Positions 7,434 to 17,543 are shown, numbered from the stretch's first letter. The stretch: DNA of 43,524 nt from Deltaproteobacteria bacterium (GCA_021162935.1 JAGGXR010000004.1:1-43524), one strand, 5' to 3'. The notes: generated by a model from the letters alone, not told the origin. Program-made: numbers and translations.

Positions 7434-9122
7434 ATGAAGTACGTCTGCACGCATTGCGGGTCGGTGGTCGAGGCCGACGAGGCTCCCGCCCGTTGCCCCA
7501 CCTGTCTGAGAAAACATGGGCTGATCCCTGAAGACGATCGAGACAAGGCGAAGCAGGCCAACAAGGCTGCCGGTCCCGCATCGTCGAACAAACGTCTCAT
7601 CATCATTGCCGCTGCGGCTTCACTGCTCCTCGGCGCCGGACTCGGCGTCTGGCTCATTTCGCGCCATTCGAAGAACCACGGATCGTCGAACACGACCAGG
7701 GTGCTCGGACGCATGTCCGCTGCCAGGCTCGTGGCCGCCCTCAAAAAAGAAGGCACGCCCGACCACACCCTGCCCTTCGATCCGGACCAGGCCATTGCCA
7801 AGTGGGCGGCGCCACTCAAAAAAGGCGCGATTCGAGACACGGCCACGGCCCTGTTGCAGGCCACACGGAAGATGATGGACCCAGACGGATCCATCAAAGC
7901 AGCAGAAGCGGACCATCCCGGCAGTCTGCTCACCGCAAAACAGGTGCTGGCTGCTGGAAAAGGCGACGACGAGGCGTCTGCACAGAGCTACGCCATGGCC
8001 GCCTTCGTGCTGGCAGCGGCCCGCAGCCTCGGGCTTCGAGCCACCATGATCGAGATATACGCCGAACCCGGCCACAAAGGCCCACTGGACGACACGGGGC
8101 GACTGGGACGATTCGGCGTGGCCCTGTTTGCACAATCATTTTCACAGAAGAAACCCGACGCAGTCATTGACCCGCTCCTGCCCAAGTTGGATCAGCCCAC
8201 CCAGTACGCGCTGCTCGATGACCTGTCCGCCCTGGGCGCCTATCTCAATCTGAAGGCCCAACAGACTTTGATGACGAACCAGGATCCAACCACCACCGCC
8301 ATGCTCGCCCGGGCAGCGGCCCATCTGGCTCCCACCTCGCCATCGGTCCAATGCGGGCGCAGCACCATGCTCCTGGCCGTGGGTGGCTTGCAACCAGGCC
8401 TATCCGCGGCGCACAAGGCCCTGGGCCTGCATGACGACCCACCAAGGCACATGTGTCTCGCACAGGCCTACCTGGCCACCGGTCGGCCCGACCAGGCTCT
8501 GACGGAACTGCGTACCGCCACGACCAACGACCCGAACTACGCCATCGCCTGGGTGGAACAGGCGCGCATCATGATGTCCACGGGCCAGGCGGCCAAGATA
8601 CAGGAACTCCTCGACCGGGCGGACCAGGCCCATCCGGGCCTTTGGGATGCCAAGGTCCTTCGCGCCATGCTCCCCGCCATCCAGGGAAATCCAGCCAAAT
8701 CCGCTCAGCAGCTCAGCGCGCTGCTTTCCCAGCGGCCCACGGACCTGCGCGTCTTCTTCTACCTCTGGCAGCTCTACGAAACCACGGGCAACGAGGACCA
8801 AGCGGATGCGCTCACCAAGACCTTCACCGCCAACCTCCCTGCTGCCCAACGCCCCGCCGTGTTGGCACGCATCCAACAGGCCAAACAGGCGCTGGCCAAA
8901 ATGAAGGCCCAGGCAGCCAAGGCAGCAAGCGCCTCGGGGGCAGGCGCAGCGCCGGGCGGACCCGCAGGCCCAGGAATTCCAGGCGCGGCTCCAAGCCTAC
9001 CCACCAGCCCGGGAGCCACGCCGCCACCGCCTCCCAAAATGGACTTCAAGCTGAAGGCCCCCAGTGGCCCGGTCATGGGCCCAGGCCCAGGCGCCTCGGA
9101 TCGGTACAAGCTCAACTACTGA
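7434..9122 (+). CDS. Zinc-ribbon, single-TM, TPR-repeat protein
   Basis: A 562-residue protein; GGAGG precedes the ATG. The N-terminus has a four-cysteine zinc ribbon (C5, C8, C21, C24; CTHC and CPTC). A charged linker leads to one transmembrane segment at about 54-76. A long helical region follows, with TPR-like units clearest between about 280 and 470 (for example APTSPSVQCGRSTMLLAVGG, then ARIMMSTGQAAKIQELLDRA). It ends in an Ala/Pro/Gly-rich tail (about 500-555). The expected topology is zinc ribbon in the cytoplasm and TPR region in the periplasm. The pairing recalls zinc-ribbon membrane proteins of myxobacterial envelope complexes, but I cannot assign a pathway. The gene converges on the TonB-like gene ending at 9279. 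Confidence 0.8.
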   Translation: MKYVCTHCGSVVEADEAPARCPTCLRKHGLIPEDDRDKAKQANKAAGPASSNKRLIIIAAAASLLLGAGLGVWLISRHSKNHGSSNTTRVLGRMSAARLVAALKKEGTPDHTLPFDPDQAIAKWAAPLKKGAIRDTATALLQATRKMMDPDGSIKAAEADHPGSLLTAKQVLAAGKGDDEASAQSYAMAAFVLAAARSLGLRATMIEIYAEPGHKGPLDDTGRLGRFGVALFAQSFSQKKPDAVIDPLLPKLDQPTQYALLDDLSALGAYLNLKAQQTLMTNQDPTTTAMLARAAAHLAPTSPSVQCGRSTMLLAVGGLQPGLSAAHKALGLHDDPPRHMCLAQAYLATGRPDQALTELRTATTNDPNYAIAWVEQARIMMSTGQAAKIQELLDRADQAHPGLWDAKVLRAMLPAIQGNPAKSAQQLSALLSQRPTDLRVFFYLWQLYETTGNEDQADALTKTFTANLPAAQRPAVLARIQQAKQALAKMKAQAAKAASASGAGAAPGGPAGPGIPGAAPSLPTSPGATPPPPPKMDFKLKAPSGPVMGPGPGASDRYKLNY

Positions 9123-9281
9123 TACGGATAGGGACGATGGGCCGTGTCACGCACGATCGCGTCATGCACAATCGCCTCACGTTCGGCCGATCCGTGGATA
9201 GAGACGAGGGGACCGGATGCGACTGGGCCGACTTCGGACAAACACGAGGCCGACTTCGGACGAGCATGAGGCCGACTTCTA
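9123..9281. repeat. Short tandem repeats between convergent genes (15-bp x2, 22-bp x3)
   Basis: Two 15-bp copies (GTCACGCACGATCGC, GTCATGCACAATCGC) are followed by three 22-bp units starting GCCGACTTCGGAC at 9227, 9249 and 9271, the last truncated. They fill most of the 156-base gap between converging genes, and the last copy runs into the stop codon of the TonB-like gene. No clear terminator hairpin is present. Confidence 0.85.
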
Positions 9282-10205
9282 CCGATCCAGCTTAAATTGA
9301 ACGGGCACGCGAACCGTACCTTGATATCGAGGCAGGGGCTCGGACCGATGGACGGCCTCGATAGCGGCTCGGTTCAGGATACCGCCGGCAGAAGCAACGA
9401 TCCGGATCGACTGCGCCCGTCCCGATCGAATCCGAAACAGGAGCACGACCCGACCCTCGATGCCCATGCGCCTCGCCCGTAGGGGATAGACGATCCTGCG
9501 CTGCACGAGGGCATGGATCCGCGCGGCCACGGCTGCGCCGTCCGGTTCACGTCGGTCGGAACCATGCGGGCGGGCTGCCCCTGTTCGGGATCGAGCCCCA
9601 TGGCCATCGATGGCTCCCTTCGATGCACGTGCCGACAGGGCGACTCGATCAGAAATTTTGGAGGGATCGCGAAGATGGACCACGGCACGCCGATCCAAAG
9701 GGGACGCCTTCTGCTGGGAGTCTGCTGCTGCATGCTTTCGCCGACCATGAACCGAACCAACAGGATTGACACCGGCGGTCCTGCGGACAGGCCTGTGCCG
9801 TGGATGCACGGCCCTGCCGGACGCATGGTGCGCCATGGGTCGCCCCGATGGACGTTGGAGGCAACGAGGGTCGCAGCGAGGCTCGCGTGGAAGCGCGTCT
9901 TGATCATGCAAAGTCGGCATCGCCGGCCGTGCAGCGGCCGACGAGAACGAATCGGAGCCCCGCTGCCGAGAGACAGCCGCCAGCTCCACGGGCAGGACAT
10001 GCTCGACCGGCGCGCGTTGCGCTCGGGCTCGGTGCCGAGCCACGACGGCGTCGTGATTCCAGGTTCGATAGGCAGTGACGCCGAGGCTCAGCAAAGCCAC
10101 GTGTACGGCCACGGATCCGCCCACCCAGACCAGTGCAGTGCCCAGCCCATGAGGCGCATGAGATGATGCGTTCGTGGTCACAGACGACCTGGACCGAATG
10201 GACAC
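9279..10205 (-). CDS. TonB-family energy-transducer-like protein
   Basis: A 308-residue protein with a GTG start at 10205, 19 bases after the gltX stop. AAAGGGGG precedes the start and overlaps the end of gltX, which suggests a translationally linked operon. An N-terminal membrane anchor lies at about 21-46 (ALVWVGG to SLGVTAY). A long Arg/Pro/His-rich middle region follows, and then a C-terminal TonB-like domain (about 230-308: RRIVYPLRARRMGIEGRVV, IRIVASAGG, PVQFKLDR). The YP after the first helix and the GxVxLxFxI strand are typical of TonB C-terminal domains. An in-frame GTG eight codons downstream is another possible start. Its partner receptor is not evident; it is separate from the complete TonB system at 18-23 kb. 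Confidence 0.72.
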   Translation of the reverse strand: MSIRSRSSVTTNASSHAPHGLGTALVWVGGSVAVHVALLSLGVTAYRTWNHDAVVARHRARAQRAPVEHVLPVELAAVSRQRGSDSFSSAAARPAMPTLHDQDALPREPRCDPRCLQRPSGRPMAHHASGRAVHPRHRPVRRTAGVNPVGSVHGRRKHAAADSQQKASPLDRRAVVHLRDPSKISDRVALSARASKGAIDGHGARSRTGAARPHGSDRREPDGAAVAARIHALVQRRIVYPLRARRMGIEGRVVLLFRIRSGRAQSIRIVASAGGILNRAAIEAVHRSEPLPRYQGTVRVPVQFKLDR

Positions 10206-10224
10206 GCTGGCCCCCTTTCCAGGT

Positions 10225-11709
10225 TCACCCGGCCGACACCATGACAGCGGCCTTTTCGAGACGGCTGATCACCCGCTCCTTGCCGAGCGTCAGGAGCACC
10301 TCGAACAGACTCGGGCCCACGGTCTGGCCGGTCACGGCGGCGCGGACGCCGTTGATGAGCAGCCCGGCCTTGATCCCCAGGTCGTCGGACAGAACCCGCA
10401 GGGTCGATTCCACGTTCTCCAGGCTGAATCCGTCGAGGGCCGCATAGGCCTGAGACAGACGCTTGAATCCTTGTTCGAGCACAGGATCCTTTCGGATGTT
10501 CTTGGCCGCCTTGGGGACGATGGGGTACTCGTCGAAAAAGTAGGCCCGCCCCAATTCCGTAAAGTCTTCCAAGGTGTGGTACCTGCTCCGAATGAGGTCC
10601 ACCGTGCTGGCGAACCACTGCCGATCCGCCCCGTCCCAGTCATCTTTCCACAGGCCCTGACGAACGAACCAGTCCTTGACGTATGGCAACAACTCGTCGA
10701 TGGGAAGCTGCCGAAGATGGGCCGCGTTGACTGCAAGTGCCTTGGGGTCGGTGATGAACTTCGGATCGTTCTTTCGATAGTTGAAAACCGAATTCGCCTT
10801 GGATACGTGGTCCAGACTGAACCGATCGATCATCTCTTCCCGATTCAAGAAAATCTCCTGGTCATCGCCGGACGACCAGCCGAGCAGCGCCATGAAATTG
10901 CAGAAGGCCCAAGGCAAAAAACCATGTTCCTGATAGAATTCCACAGTGACCACTTCTCCGTGACGCCGCTTCGAAATCTTCGCCTTGGACGGGTCCAGGG
11001 TCAACGCCATATGGGCGAAAACGGGGGTCTCCCATCCAAGCGCCTCGTAGATCAGAACCTGTTTGGGCGTGTTCGCCAGACCATCGGCGCCACGCATGAC
11101 ATGGGTGATCCGGTCACGATGGTCGTCCACCACGTTCGCCAGATTATACAGGGGTAGACCGTTGGAACGCACGATCACGAAGTCCCCGATCTCCTTGATC
11201 CCCACTTCGATGTGACCGAAGACGCGATCGTCGAAGGACACGGTTTCCTGTCGGTTGTCGGGCACACGAAACCGAATCACGTAGGGATCGCCGCGGTCGG
11301 CGCGCGCCTGGGATTCCTCGGCGCTCAGGGCGAGGCACTTACGGTTGTACTTGAAGGCGACCTTGTTCGCCCGGGCCTCTGCGCGCTGTTGGTCCAGTTC
11401 CTCCTTGGTGCAGAAACACCGGTAGGCAGCCCCCAGACGCAGCAGCTCCTGGGCGGCATCCTTGTGTTCCTGGAGGTACTCCGACTGGTAGAAGGGCCCT
11501 TCGTCCCAATCAATCCCCATCCACTTCATGCCATCGAGGATCCCGGCCGTGGACTCATCGGTGGATCGCTCCGCGTCCGTATCCTCGATCCGGAGCACGA
11601 AAGCGCCGCCGTTCTTGCGGGCGAAAAGCCAATTGTAGAGCGCCGTCCTCGCCCCTCCAATGTGCAAAAATCCTGTGGGTGATGGTGCAAACCTCACGCG
11701 TACGGTCAT
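10225..11709 (-). CDS. gltX: Glutamyl-tRNA synthetase
   Basis: A 494-residue class I aminoacyl-tRNA synthetase that charges tRNA with glutamate; GGAG lies nine bases before the ATG. It starts MTVRVRFAPSPTG with the HIGH-type motif HIGG at 16-19 and the KMSKS-type motif KISKR at 244-248. The length and the helical anticodon-binding C-terminus are normal for bacterial GluRS. One oddity: the usual RGEDH/RAEEW stretch before NTP or STP reads RGADGLANTP (206-215), placing Gly where Trp or His is usual near the glutamate pocket. It could be discriminating or simply lineage-specific. It lies between the OmpA-family gene upstream (109-base gap) and the TonB-like gene downstream. Confidence 0.96.
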   Translation of the reverse strand: MTVRVRFAPSPTGFLHIGGARTALYNWLFARKNGGAFVLRIEDTDAERSTDESTAGILDGMKWMGIDWDEGPFYQSEYLQEHKDAAQELLRLGAAYRCFCTKEELDQQRAEARANKVAFKYNRKCLALSAEESQARADRGDPYVIRFRVPDNRQETVSFDDRVFGHIEVGIKEIGDFVIVRSNGLPLYNLANVVDDHRDRITHVMRGADGLANTPKQVLIYEALGWETPVFAHMALTLDPSKAKISKRRHGEVVTVEFYQEHGFLPWAFCNFMALLGWSSGDDQEIFLNREEMIDRFSLDHVSKANSVFNYRKNDPKFITDPKALAVNAAHLRQLPIDELLPYVKDWFVRQGLWKDDWDGADRQWFASTVDLIRSRYHTLEDFTELGRAYFFDEYPIVPKAAKNIRKDPVLEQGFKRLSQAYAALDGFSLENVESTLRVLSDDLGIKAGLLINGVRAAVTGQTVGPSLFEVLLTLGKERVISRLEKAAVMVSAG

Positions 11710-11818
11710 GGATTTCTCTCCGGACAGGCCACAGATGGTCCGAGCAGAACGACCTGTCGATGATGGGCGCCCGCCGGTCGCGACGGACGAACCCGAGGCT
11801 GGGGAATCGAAATGGATG

Positions 11819-13885
11819 CTACTTGCGTTTCATGATCCTAAATTCGACCCGGCGATTCCGTCGTCGATTCCGGGCCGAGAAGTTCGGCGCTACTGGCCGG
11901 GTGGGGCCATACCCCTTGGCTTCGAGACGAGCCGGATCCACGCCCTGGGCAATCAGATAGTCCCGTACGGATTCGGCCCGTCGCTGGGACAATCGCATGT
12001 TGTAGGCGCGGCGGCCGCGGTTGTCCGTGTGCCCCTCGACCCGAATCAAGAGGATCTCCGAATGCTCGTTGAGGACCGCCGCAATCTGATTCAACAACTC
12101 CTCGGAATCAGGCCTGATGCTCGCCTTCCCCGTGGCAAAATGGACCCTGCGACGGATCCGCAACTTCCGCTTCGTTACCACGACCAACATGCGCCGAGGC
12201 CTGCGGATCATCTTCAATTCGAGCAGCGCCTTCTGTCCCGCCTCGACCACCAGGGACTTCACCCGCATGAAGTATTTGGGCGCCTTGGCCTCGATCCGAT
12301 AGGTGCCGGGCTTCACCGGACCGGTGAACGAGCCATTGGTCACGTCGAAGTGCTTCTGCTCCCGACCGATCATTTCCACGGTCCCAGAAAGCGGTGCCCC
12401 CTTCTCCGACACGAGGGTGCCCACGACCGTACCGACCTTGGGAGGCTCGGGAATCAGGTCCACGTCGAGGGTCGCTGTCTTGGCGGGCTGCACGTCCACC
12501 TCTCCACTCCAGGGCTTGTAGCCGTCCTTGCGCACCTCGATACGCACCTTGCCCGCCTTGAACGGGAAAGACATGTAGGACCCGTCTTCGGCCGTGGCCA
12601 CGTCCGAAACCGCCTGGCCGGCGAAGGTAATGATCGCCTGGGCGATGGGGGTCTTGGTTTTGGAATCGCGCACCAGGCCGCGCACCGTACCCTTGGTTGG
12701 CTTGGTCGCCTTCTCGATGTACTTGACCACCTCTTTGAGCTTCACCACGGTCTTGGTCACGGAGCGACCGTGCGGCGCAAACGTGTACCCTGCCTGGAAA
12801 AAAAAGTTCCACGGCGCCTGGGCAGGTCCCATGGCGAATCCCATCTGGCTGAGCGCCACGTCCACGCCAAAGTCGAGCAGCAGACCGTCGACCGGCTTGA
12901 ACCGCAGACCAGCCGTCAACCGAGTCGCCAGCCGACCGTTGATGTTGTAGTCGCCGCCGTTGAACTCCGCCCACTGCTGAATATCCTTGTCGGCAGCCCC
13001 GACTCCGATGTCCATCCCGATCTCGGTGATGATGTCCGGGAAATACCGCAGGTATCCGGCGTTCTTGAGTGCCACCGCCAGATGCGGCAAGGGAACCTCG
13101 ACGCCCAGGCTCCAACGAACCCGACTGCGGTTCATTCCGAGGGCGAATTGCTGCACCAAAAAATAATGGTGGTACTCGGAACTCGCCCCTGAATCCTTGT
13201 ACATGTCATTGTCCACCAGCGTGGAGGACCGGTCATAAAGGTATCCAATGTTGAGATGGAGCCTCAAGGGAACCTTGTTGTTGATCTTCGCAAAGTCCGT
13301 GCTCAATACCGCGTCGAACCCGACGTTCGTGGCCCCGAAATCCGGCTTCGTGTTCCCCTGGGAGGTCAAAAACTTCACGTCAGCATTGAGGCCCACCGAC
13401 ATGTACTTGGTGACCGGATAGGCGCCCTTGACCCCGAGAAGAAAGTCTCCAAGAGCCATCTGCAGAGGGGTCTCGTTCGGGTTCCGTTCACCGGCCCCAA
13501 GGGGCTGGTGGTGCCGGTCGTTCGTGTTCGAAGAAGAATAGAGGGCCGAAAAGACCTCCAGGTACTTCCAGGGCGTAAACCCGGCGGTCACAGCACCCTG
13601 CACGCGCGTGTTCGCCTCGTTGGGACAGCTCGTGCCGCAGCCCGACCAGTTGTCCACGATGAACCGTTTCTGGCGGAAATACTCGAAATGGAGACCGACC
13701 CGCACGTCGAACGTGCGGCCTGGATAGGCGGACAGCGTTCTGAACAAGCCAGTGCCTCCGTTCAGGGTCGGACTGGCAAAATCCGTGGGATCCTTGTTGG
13801 CATCGTCGTGGCCCCCGGCCCAAACCTGCCCAGCCACCAACATCAACAGGCCCACCATCAACGGTACGTGTCTTTGTGCTCTCAT
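11819..13885 (-). CDS. OmpA-family outer-membrane protein with carboxypeptidase-regulatory-like repeats
   Basis: A 688-residue protein. I chose the ATG at 13885 because GAGGGG precedes it and a clean signal peptide follows (MRAQRHVP, a hydrophobic core, then QVWA). Residues about 25-370 look like a beta-barrel of alternating aromatic/hydrophobic strands ending PWNFFFQAGYTFAP. Two Ig-like, carboxypeptidase-regulatory/PEGA-type modules follow (about 405-480 TVRGLVRDSKTKTPI, and 485-560 GTVVGTLVSEKGAPL). The C-terminal OmpA domain (about 575-688) binds peptidoglycan: VEGHTDNRG, NMRLSQRRAESVRDYL, GYGPTRPV, NRRVEFRI. It probably tethers the outer membrane to the cell wall. A longer in-frame start would disrupt the signal peptide. 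Confidence 0.9.
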   Translation of the reverse strand: MRAQRHVPLMVGLLMLVAGQVWAGGHDDANKDPTDFASPTLNGGTGLFRTLSAYPGRTFDVRVGLHFEYFRQKRFIVDNWSGCGTSCPNEANTRVQGAVTAGFTPWKYLEVFSALYSSSNTNDRHHQPLGAGERNPNETPLQMALGDFLLGVKGAYPVTKYMSVGLNADVKFLTSQGNTKPDFGATNVGFDAVLSTDFAKINNKVPLRLHLNIGYLYDRSSTLVDNDMYKDSGASSEYHHYFLVQQFALGMNRSRVRWSLGVEVPLPHLAVALKNAGYLRYFPDIITEIGMDIGVGAADKDIQQWAEFNGGDYNINGRLATRLTAGLRFKPVDGLLLDFGVDVALSQMGFAMGPAQAPWNFFFQAGYTFAPHGRSVTKTVVKLKEVVKYIEKATKPTKGTVRGLVRDSKTKTPIAQAIITFAGQAVSDVATAEDGSYMSFPFKAGKVRIEVRKDGYKPWSGEVDVQPAKTATLDVDLIPEPPKVGTVVGTLVSEKGAPLSGTVEMIGREQKHFDVTNGSFTGPVKPGTYRIEAKAPKYFMRVKSLVVEAGQKALLELKMIRRPRRMLVVVTKRKLRIRRRVHFATGKASIRPDSEELLNQIAAVLNEHSEILLIRVEGHTDNRGRRAYNMRLSQRRAESVRDYLIAQGVDPARLEAKGYGPTRPVAPNFSARNRRRNRRVEFRIMKRK

Positions 13886-14060
13886 GGAACCACCCCTCTG
13901 CCTCGAACGGCCATGGCCAAAACTGGTCGAGTCCATCATCATCGCATTCCCAAGGCGCCTGCCCGATTGTCGCCCCATACCATGGGGTATCCGGTCCACT
14001 CACCCATCAGGACATCACCTGAGTCACGAAATCACTATGAAACAAATCAATTTGTACCGC

Positions 14061-14089
14061 ATAGTAGCGACAGGGCCCCCTGCGGTCAA
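14061..14089 (-). promoter_or_regulatory. Sigma-70-type promoter for the OmpA-family gene
   Basis: On the minus strand TTGACC (14089-14084), 17 bases, TACTAT (14066-14061), in a locally AT-rich stretch. The start would be about 170 bases before the ATG at 13885. Confidence 0.6.
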
Positions 14090-14508
14090 CTAATCAGATG
14101 GACGAATTTGGCCCGCCAGGAAAACGGCCCAATCAGGAATTCAGCAGTGCTGGCACCGTTGTGAAGGGCTGGCATCGTTGTGAGGCTGGGTCACACCGTC
14201 ATGGTGAAGGCGAGGCTGAGGCGACGGGTCAGGTTCTGCGACAGAGCCAATCCAGTTTCGAAGTTCGTGCAGCCGCTGCCCGTTGCCAAATGGGATGCGT
14301 CGTGGTTCGAATCGCCGGTAGGCACGTCACCCCTGCCAGGAGCGCTCATCTGCGTCGCCTACCAAAGGCCAAGGGTGCACTGCACCGTTCCCTTGGGCAA
14401 GGCATCATTGGCCGGTCTTGGCCACCGATGATCGGGTCATTGTACAGTCCTGGGATCTGAATACCGGGAGTGTCTCCTGTGTGAGGCAATTGTGTTGGTT
14501 CCCTTCGA
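14090..14508. other. Intergenic region without a recognisable gene
   Basis: This holds a 19-bp direct repeat (starting GCTGGCA at 14149 and 14168; core TGGCAYCGTTGTGA) and a palindrome around 14370 (GGTGCACTGCACC). I see no convincing coding region, terminator with a T-run, or RNA gene. Confidence 0.5.
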
Positions 14509-15870
14509 CTATGCATCCTCGGGCCGATCCCGATCCAGGTCGTATCTTTTGACATAGTGGCTGAAAGCGCGCTGGCTCAGGCCGAGTCGGGCGGCAGCCT
14601 CTTTTTTCTTCCAGCCGGTGTGCTGGAGCGCATCGATGAGCAGGCGTCGCTTGAACTGGTCCACATGTCCATGAAAGTCGTGTGCAGAGTGACCCGAGCC
14701 GAGTGTCAACAGCTCTTCGGGCAAATGTACCGGGGCGATGGGACCGTCGGCAGACAACACAATGGCCCGTTCCAGGACGTTGCGTAGCTCCCGGACGTTT
14801 CCGGGCCAGTCGTACCTGAGCAGGACGTCAATGGTTTCGGAGAGGATAGGTCGTTTTTTGAGCCCGAATTCTTTTTGGAGATGTGCCAGAAGGTGCTCCG
14901 CCAGGTCCGGGATGTCTTCTCTGCGTGACCGCAGCGGTGGGATGGAGATGGGAAACACGTTGAGTCTGTAGAAAAGGTCGTCTCGGAATCGTCCTTGACC
15001 AACGAGTTCTTTGATATCGCGGTTCGTCGCTGCCACCAGACGGGCTTTCATGGGAATTTCCGATGTGCCGCCCACCGGCGTAAAACTTCTTGCCTCGATG
15101 ACCTGGAGGAGCTTGGCCTGGAGATCGAGGGGGATCTCACTGATTTCGTCGAGAAACAGAGTGCCCTCTCCGGCCAACTCGAACTTTCCTTTCCTCGATT
15201 CATAGGCACCGGTAAAGGCCCCCTTGATGTGCCCGAAGAGTTCCGACTCGAACAGTTGGGAAGGAATCGCAGGACAGTTGACCCGAATGAGAGGCTGGAG
15301 CCTTCTGGCGGAGGCTGCGTGGATCACCTTGGCCACCACTTCTTTTCCTGTGCCGCTCTCACCGAGGATGAACACGTTGGACCTGGTGGATGCCACACGG
15401 GTGACCAAATCCCGGACCTGGGTCATGGCTGCAGACTGACCCACGATCTGGACCTGGTGTTCACCCTCCATGATTTGGTCGAGCAGGTAGGTGTGTTCGG
15501 CCCGGATTTTATCCTGTTCGAGCGCCTTGTCCACGACGATGGCCGTGGCCTCCAGTTCGAACGGCTTTTGGAGATACTCCAAAGCTCCCAGTCGCATGGC
15601 CCTGACGGCGTCGGTCACGTTGCCGTAAGCCGTGACCACGATGACTGGCAACCCCGGTTGGTTTTCGTGGGCCTGTTCGAGCAGGTCCAAGCCGCTTCCA
15701 TCCGGCAGCCGGACGTCGGTAATCATGAGATCGAAGAGTTCACCACCCAACAGACGCCGGGCCTGTTCCAGGTTGGCGGCCTGTGCCACGGTGTGGCCTT
15801 TGTCTTCGAGGACCAACGATAGGAGACGGACGCTCTTGGGTTCGTCTTCCACAATCAGAATGCGGCTCAT
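14509..15870 (-). CDS. NtrC-family sigma-54 response regulator
   Basis: A 453-residue protein. The N-terminal receiver domain has its phospho-acceptor at D52 ([12 protein letters not shown]) and the conserved lysine in QKPFE. The central AAA+ domain has Walker A GESGTGKE at 170-177, the sigma-54-contacting loop GAFTGA at 217-222, Walker B TLFLDEI, and the sensor region [12 protein letters not shown]. The C-terminal Fis-type HTH ends [24 protein letters not shown]. All motifs are intact, so it should activate RNA polymerase carrying RpoN. Its start overlaps the end of the kinase gene by four bases (ATGA), showing a co-translated pair. Sigma-54 sites before the kinase, the receptor and exbB are its likely targets. 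Confidence 0.95.
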   Translation of the reverse strand: MSRILIVEDEPKSVRLLSLVLEDKGHTVAQAANLEQARRLLGGELFDLMITDVRLPDGSGLDLLEQAHENQPGLPVIVVTAYGNVTDAVRAMRLGALEYLQKPFELEATAIVVDKALEQDKIRAEHTYLLDQIMEGEHQVQIVGQSAAMTQVRDLVTRVASTRSNVFILGESGTGKEVVAKVIHAASARRLQPLIRVNCPAIPSQLFESELFGHIKGAFTGAYESRKGKFELAGEGTLFLDEISEIPLDLQAKLLQVIEARSFTPVGGTSEIPMKARLVAATNRDIKELVGQGRFRDDLFYRLNVFPISIPPLRSRREDIPDLAEHLLAHLQKEFGLKKRPILSETIDVLLRYDWPGNVRELRNVLERAIVLSADGPIAPVHLPEELLTLGSGHSAHDFHGHVDQFKRRLLIDALQHTGWKKKEAAARLGLSQRAFSHYVKRYDLDRDRPEDA

Positions 15871-17495
15871 GGTCGGTCCTCGCTTCCAGCGCGTGAGTCA
15901 GTCGTCTGTTTCGGATCTTGTGCATTTTTGCCCTTGTCTGCCAGGGATGTCCAGGACCCGGAGGGGGGCTGTGGAGGCTGGGGTATGATGAGCCGAGCCT
16001 CGGTTCCATCCTGCCATGGTTCGAGTTTTGCCGAACCACCATGCAGGGTTGCGACTTTGTTGACGATGGCCAGTCCCAGGCCGATGCCTTCCTGTTTCAT
16101 GGTAAAGAAGGGCTCGAAGGCCCGCTCGGCAGCTTCGGGGGTGAGCCCTCGGCCGTGGTCCCGGACCGAAAACAGGATGCCTTTTTCTGTGACGGCGGCC
16201 TCCAGATAAACCGCCTTTCCCCGTGGTGTCACTTCCATGGCATTGTCGAGGTAGTTTACGAGCGCCTGTTTCAGCAGGAATGGATCGCCCAGGATCTTCA
16301 GACCCGGTGGAGCAACGATGTCGACGGCATGATCTTGGGATGCCGATGGGTGCCTTCGTGCCTTCGTCGCCGTGGCCGCCACGTCTTCGAAAAACTGCTG
16401 TACGGAAAATTCTTCGATCTTCGGTTCGGTGGGACGGCTCAGATCGAACAACTCCCGGATGAGATGCTCGACTCTGTCCACCTCATCCATGATGTCGCGG
16501 GCCAAGGGGCGGGCGGCTTCCACACGCCTGGCCAAGACTTCGGCCGTACCGCGGATGATGTGGAGGGGATTGCGCACCTCGTGGGCCAGGATTCCCGTCA
16601 ACTCGGCCTGGGCACTTTGGCGTTCGAGCCGGACGATGCGGGCGTGTGCCGAGGTCAGTTCCGTGCGCACCCGTTCCACTTCGTCAGCCAAGGATGCCTT
16701 GAGCCGCTGGACTTCCGACAGGAGCCGGTCCTTTTCCGAGATGGTCTGACGCAGGTCCTCGGTGGCCTTGATGATTCGGTCCATCATCCGAGACAGGGCA
16801 GTATCGAGTTGTGTGACCTCGTCCCCTGAGCGGGGCATGTCCTCTTCGTGGCTCCACTCCGTCCCGGCGACCCGATCGAGCATCCGGTCGAGGCGGCGGA
16901 TGACGAAAAAGTAGACCAGGGCGTTGACCGCCAGGGCGATGACCACGAAAATGATGACGGAAAAAAGAATGTCTCTACGAATCTGGGCCCGCATGGCACG
17001 TTCGACCAGGTCGAGCCTCCGGGCGATGTGGATGGCGTAGATGGGGCGCCCCGAGGAGTCGAACACTCCTATCGTAGTATCGAAGGCCCTGTGCCCCTCG
17101 TGCATGTGGCTGGCCGTTTTCCAGATGACCTTGACGCGTCCTTCGAGCACGGCCTGGATGTCCGATTCGAACCAGCGTTTTCCGGTCCTGTTTCGGTAGG
17201 TTGCAGCCAAGACTTTGAAGTCCCGGCCGATGACCATGATATCCAGGTTGTCCTGCTCCGCTGCGAGTTGGTCCAGCGACTTCTGGATTTGAGCCATGCT
17301 GGTCTTGCCCTGTACGGTTTGTTGCACGGCAGTCCGCAGCCCCAGACCGAGCTGTTTGATGGCCTGGACTTCAGCCTGGATGTGGTGCGCTTCGAGGCTT
17401 TTGAGGTTCCAGTAGGCAAAGCCGACCCATACGACCAATACCACCAGGTTGAGGGGCAGGAGGAACTTGAGTGCCAGGTTGAAACGTATTTTCAT
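15867..17495 (-). CDS. Membrane sensor histidine kinase, partner of the NtrC-type regulator
   Basis: A 542-residue protein. TM1 is at about 9-28, a periplasmic sensor domain at about 30-173, and TM2 at about 176-199. A HAMP-like linker (200-250) and a coiled coil (250-295) follow. The H-box is GILAHEVRNPLH with phospho-acceptor H305, and the N-box is NYLDNAME (N418). The nucleotide-binding lid reads RDHGRGL, FEPFFTMKQEGIGLGLAIV. The layout is that of NtrB/ZraS-type kinases that feed sigma-54 activators. The periplasmic domain is not one I can name, so the signal is unknown; as the neighbour is a TonB uptake system, the imported substrate is a candidate. No strong Shine-Dalgarno precedes the ATG. 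The Pro/Asp/Lys-rich tail after residue 510 is non-catalytic. Confidence 0.94.
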   Translation of the reverse strand: MKIRFNLALKFLLPLNLVVLVVWVGFAYWNLKSLEAHHIQAEVQAIKQLGLGLRTAVQQTVQGKTSMAQIQKSLDQLAAEQDNLDIMVIGRDFKVLAATYRNRTGKRWFESDIQAVLEGRVKVIWKTASHMHEGHRAFDTTIGVFDSSGRPIYAIHIARRLDLVERAMRAQIRRDILFSVIIFVVIALAVNALVYFFVIRRLDRMLDRVAGTEWSHEEDMPRSGDEVTQLDTALSRMMDRIIKATEDLRQTISEKDRLLSEVQRLKASLADEVERVRTELTSAHARIVRLERQSAQAELTGILAHEVRNPLHIIRGTAEVLARRVEAARPLARDIMDEVDRVEHLIRELFDLSRPTEPKIEEFSVQQFFEDVAATATKARRHPSASQDHAVDIVAPPGLKILGDPFLLKQALVNYLDNAMEVTPRGKAVYLEAAVTEKGILFSVRDHGRGLTPEAAERAFEPFFTMKQEGIGLGLAIVNKVATLHGGSAKLEPWQDGTEARLIIPQPPQPPSGSWTSLADKGKNAQDPKQTTDSRAGSEDRP

Positions 17496-17543
17496 AGACT
17501 GTTCGCTTGGTAATCAGGTTTTTTTCGGGCCTTGCCCACTCCC

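Noticed and set aside
14149-14186. Sigma-54 promoter suggested by TGGCACCGTTG upstream of the OmpA gene
   Set aside because: The -12 element TTGCW is absent on either copy of the repeat, and it points away from that gene.
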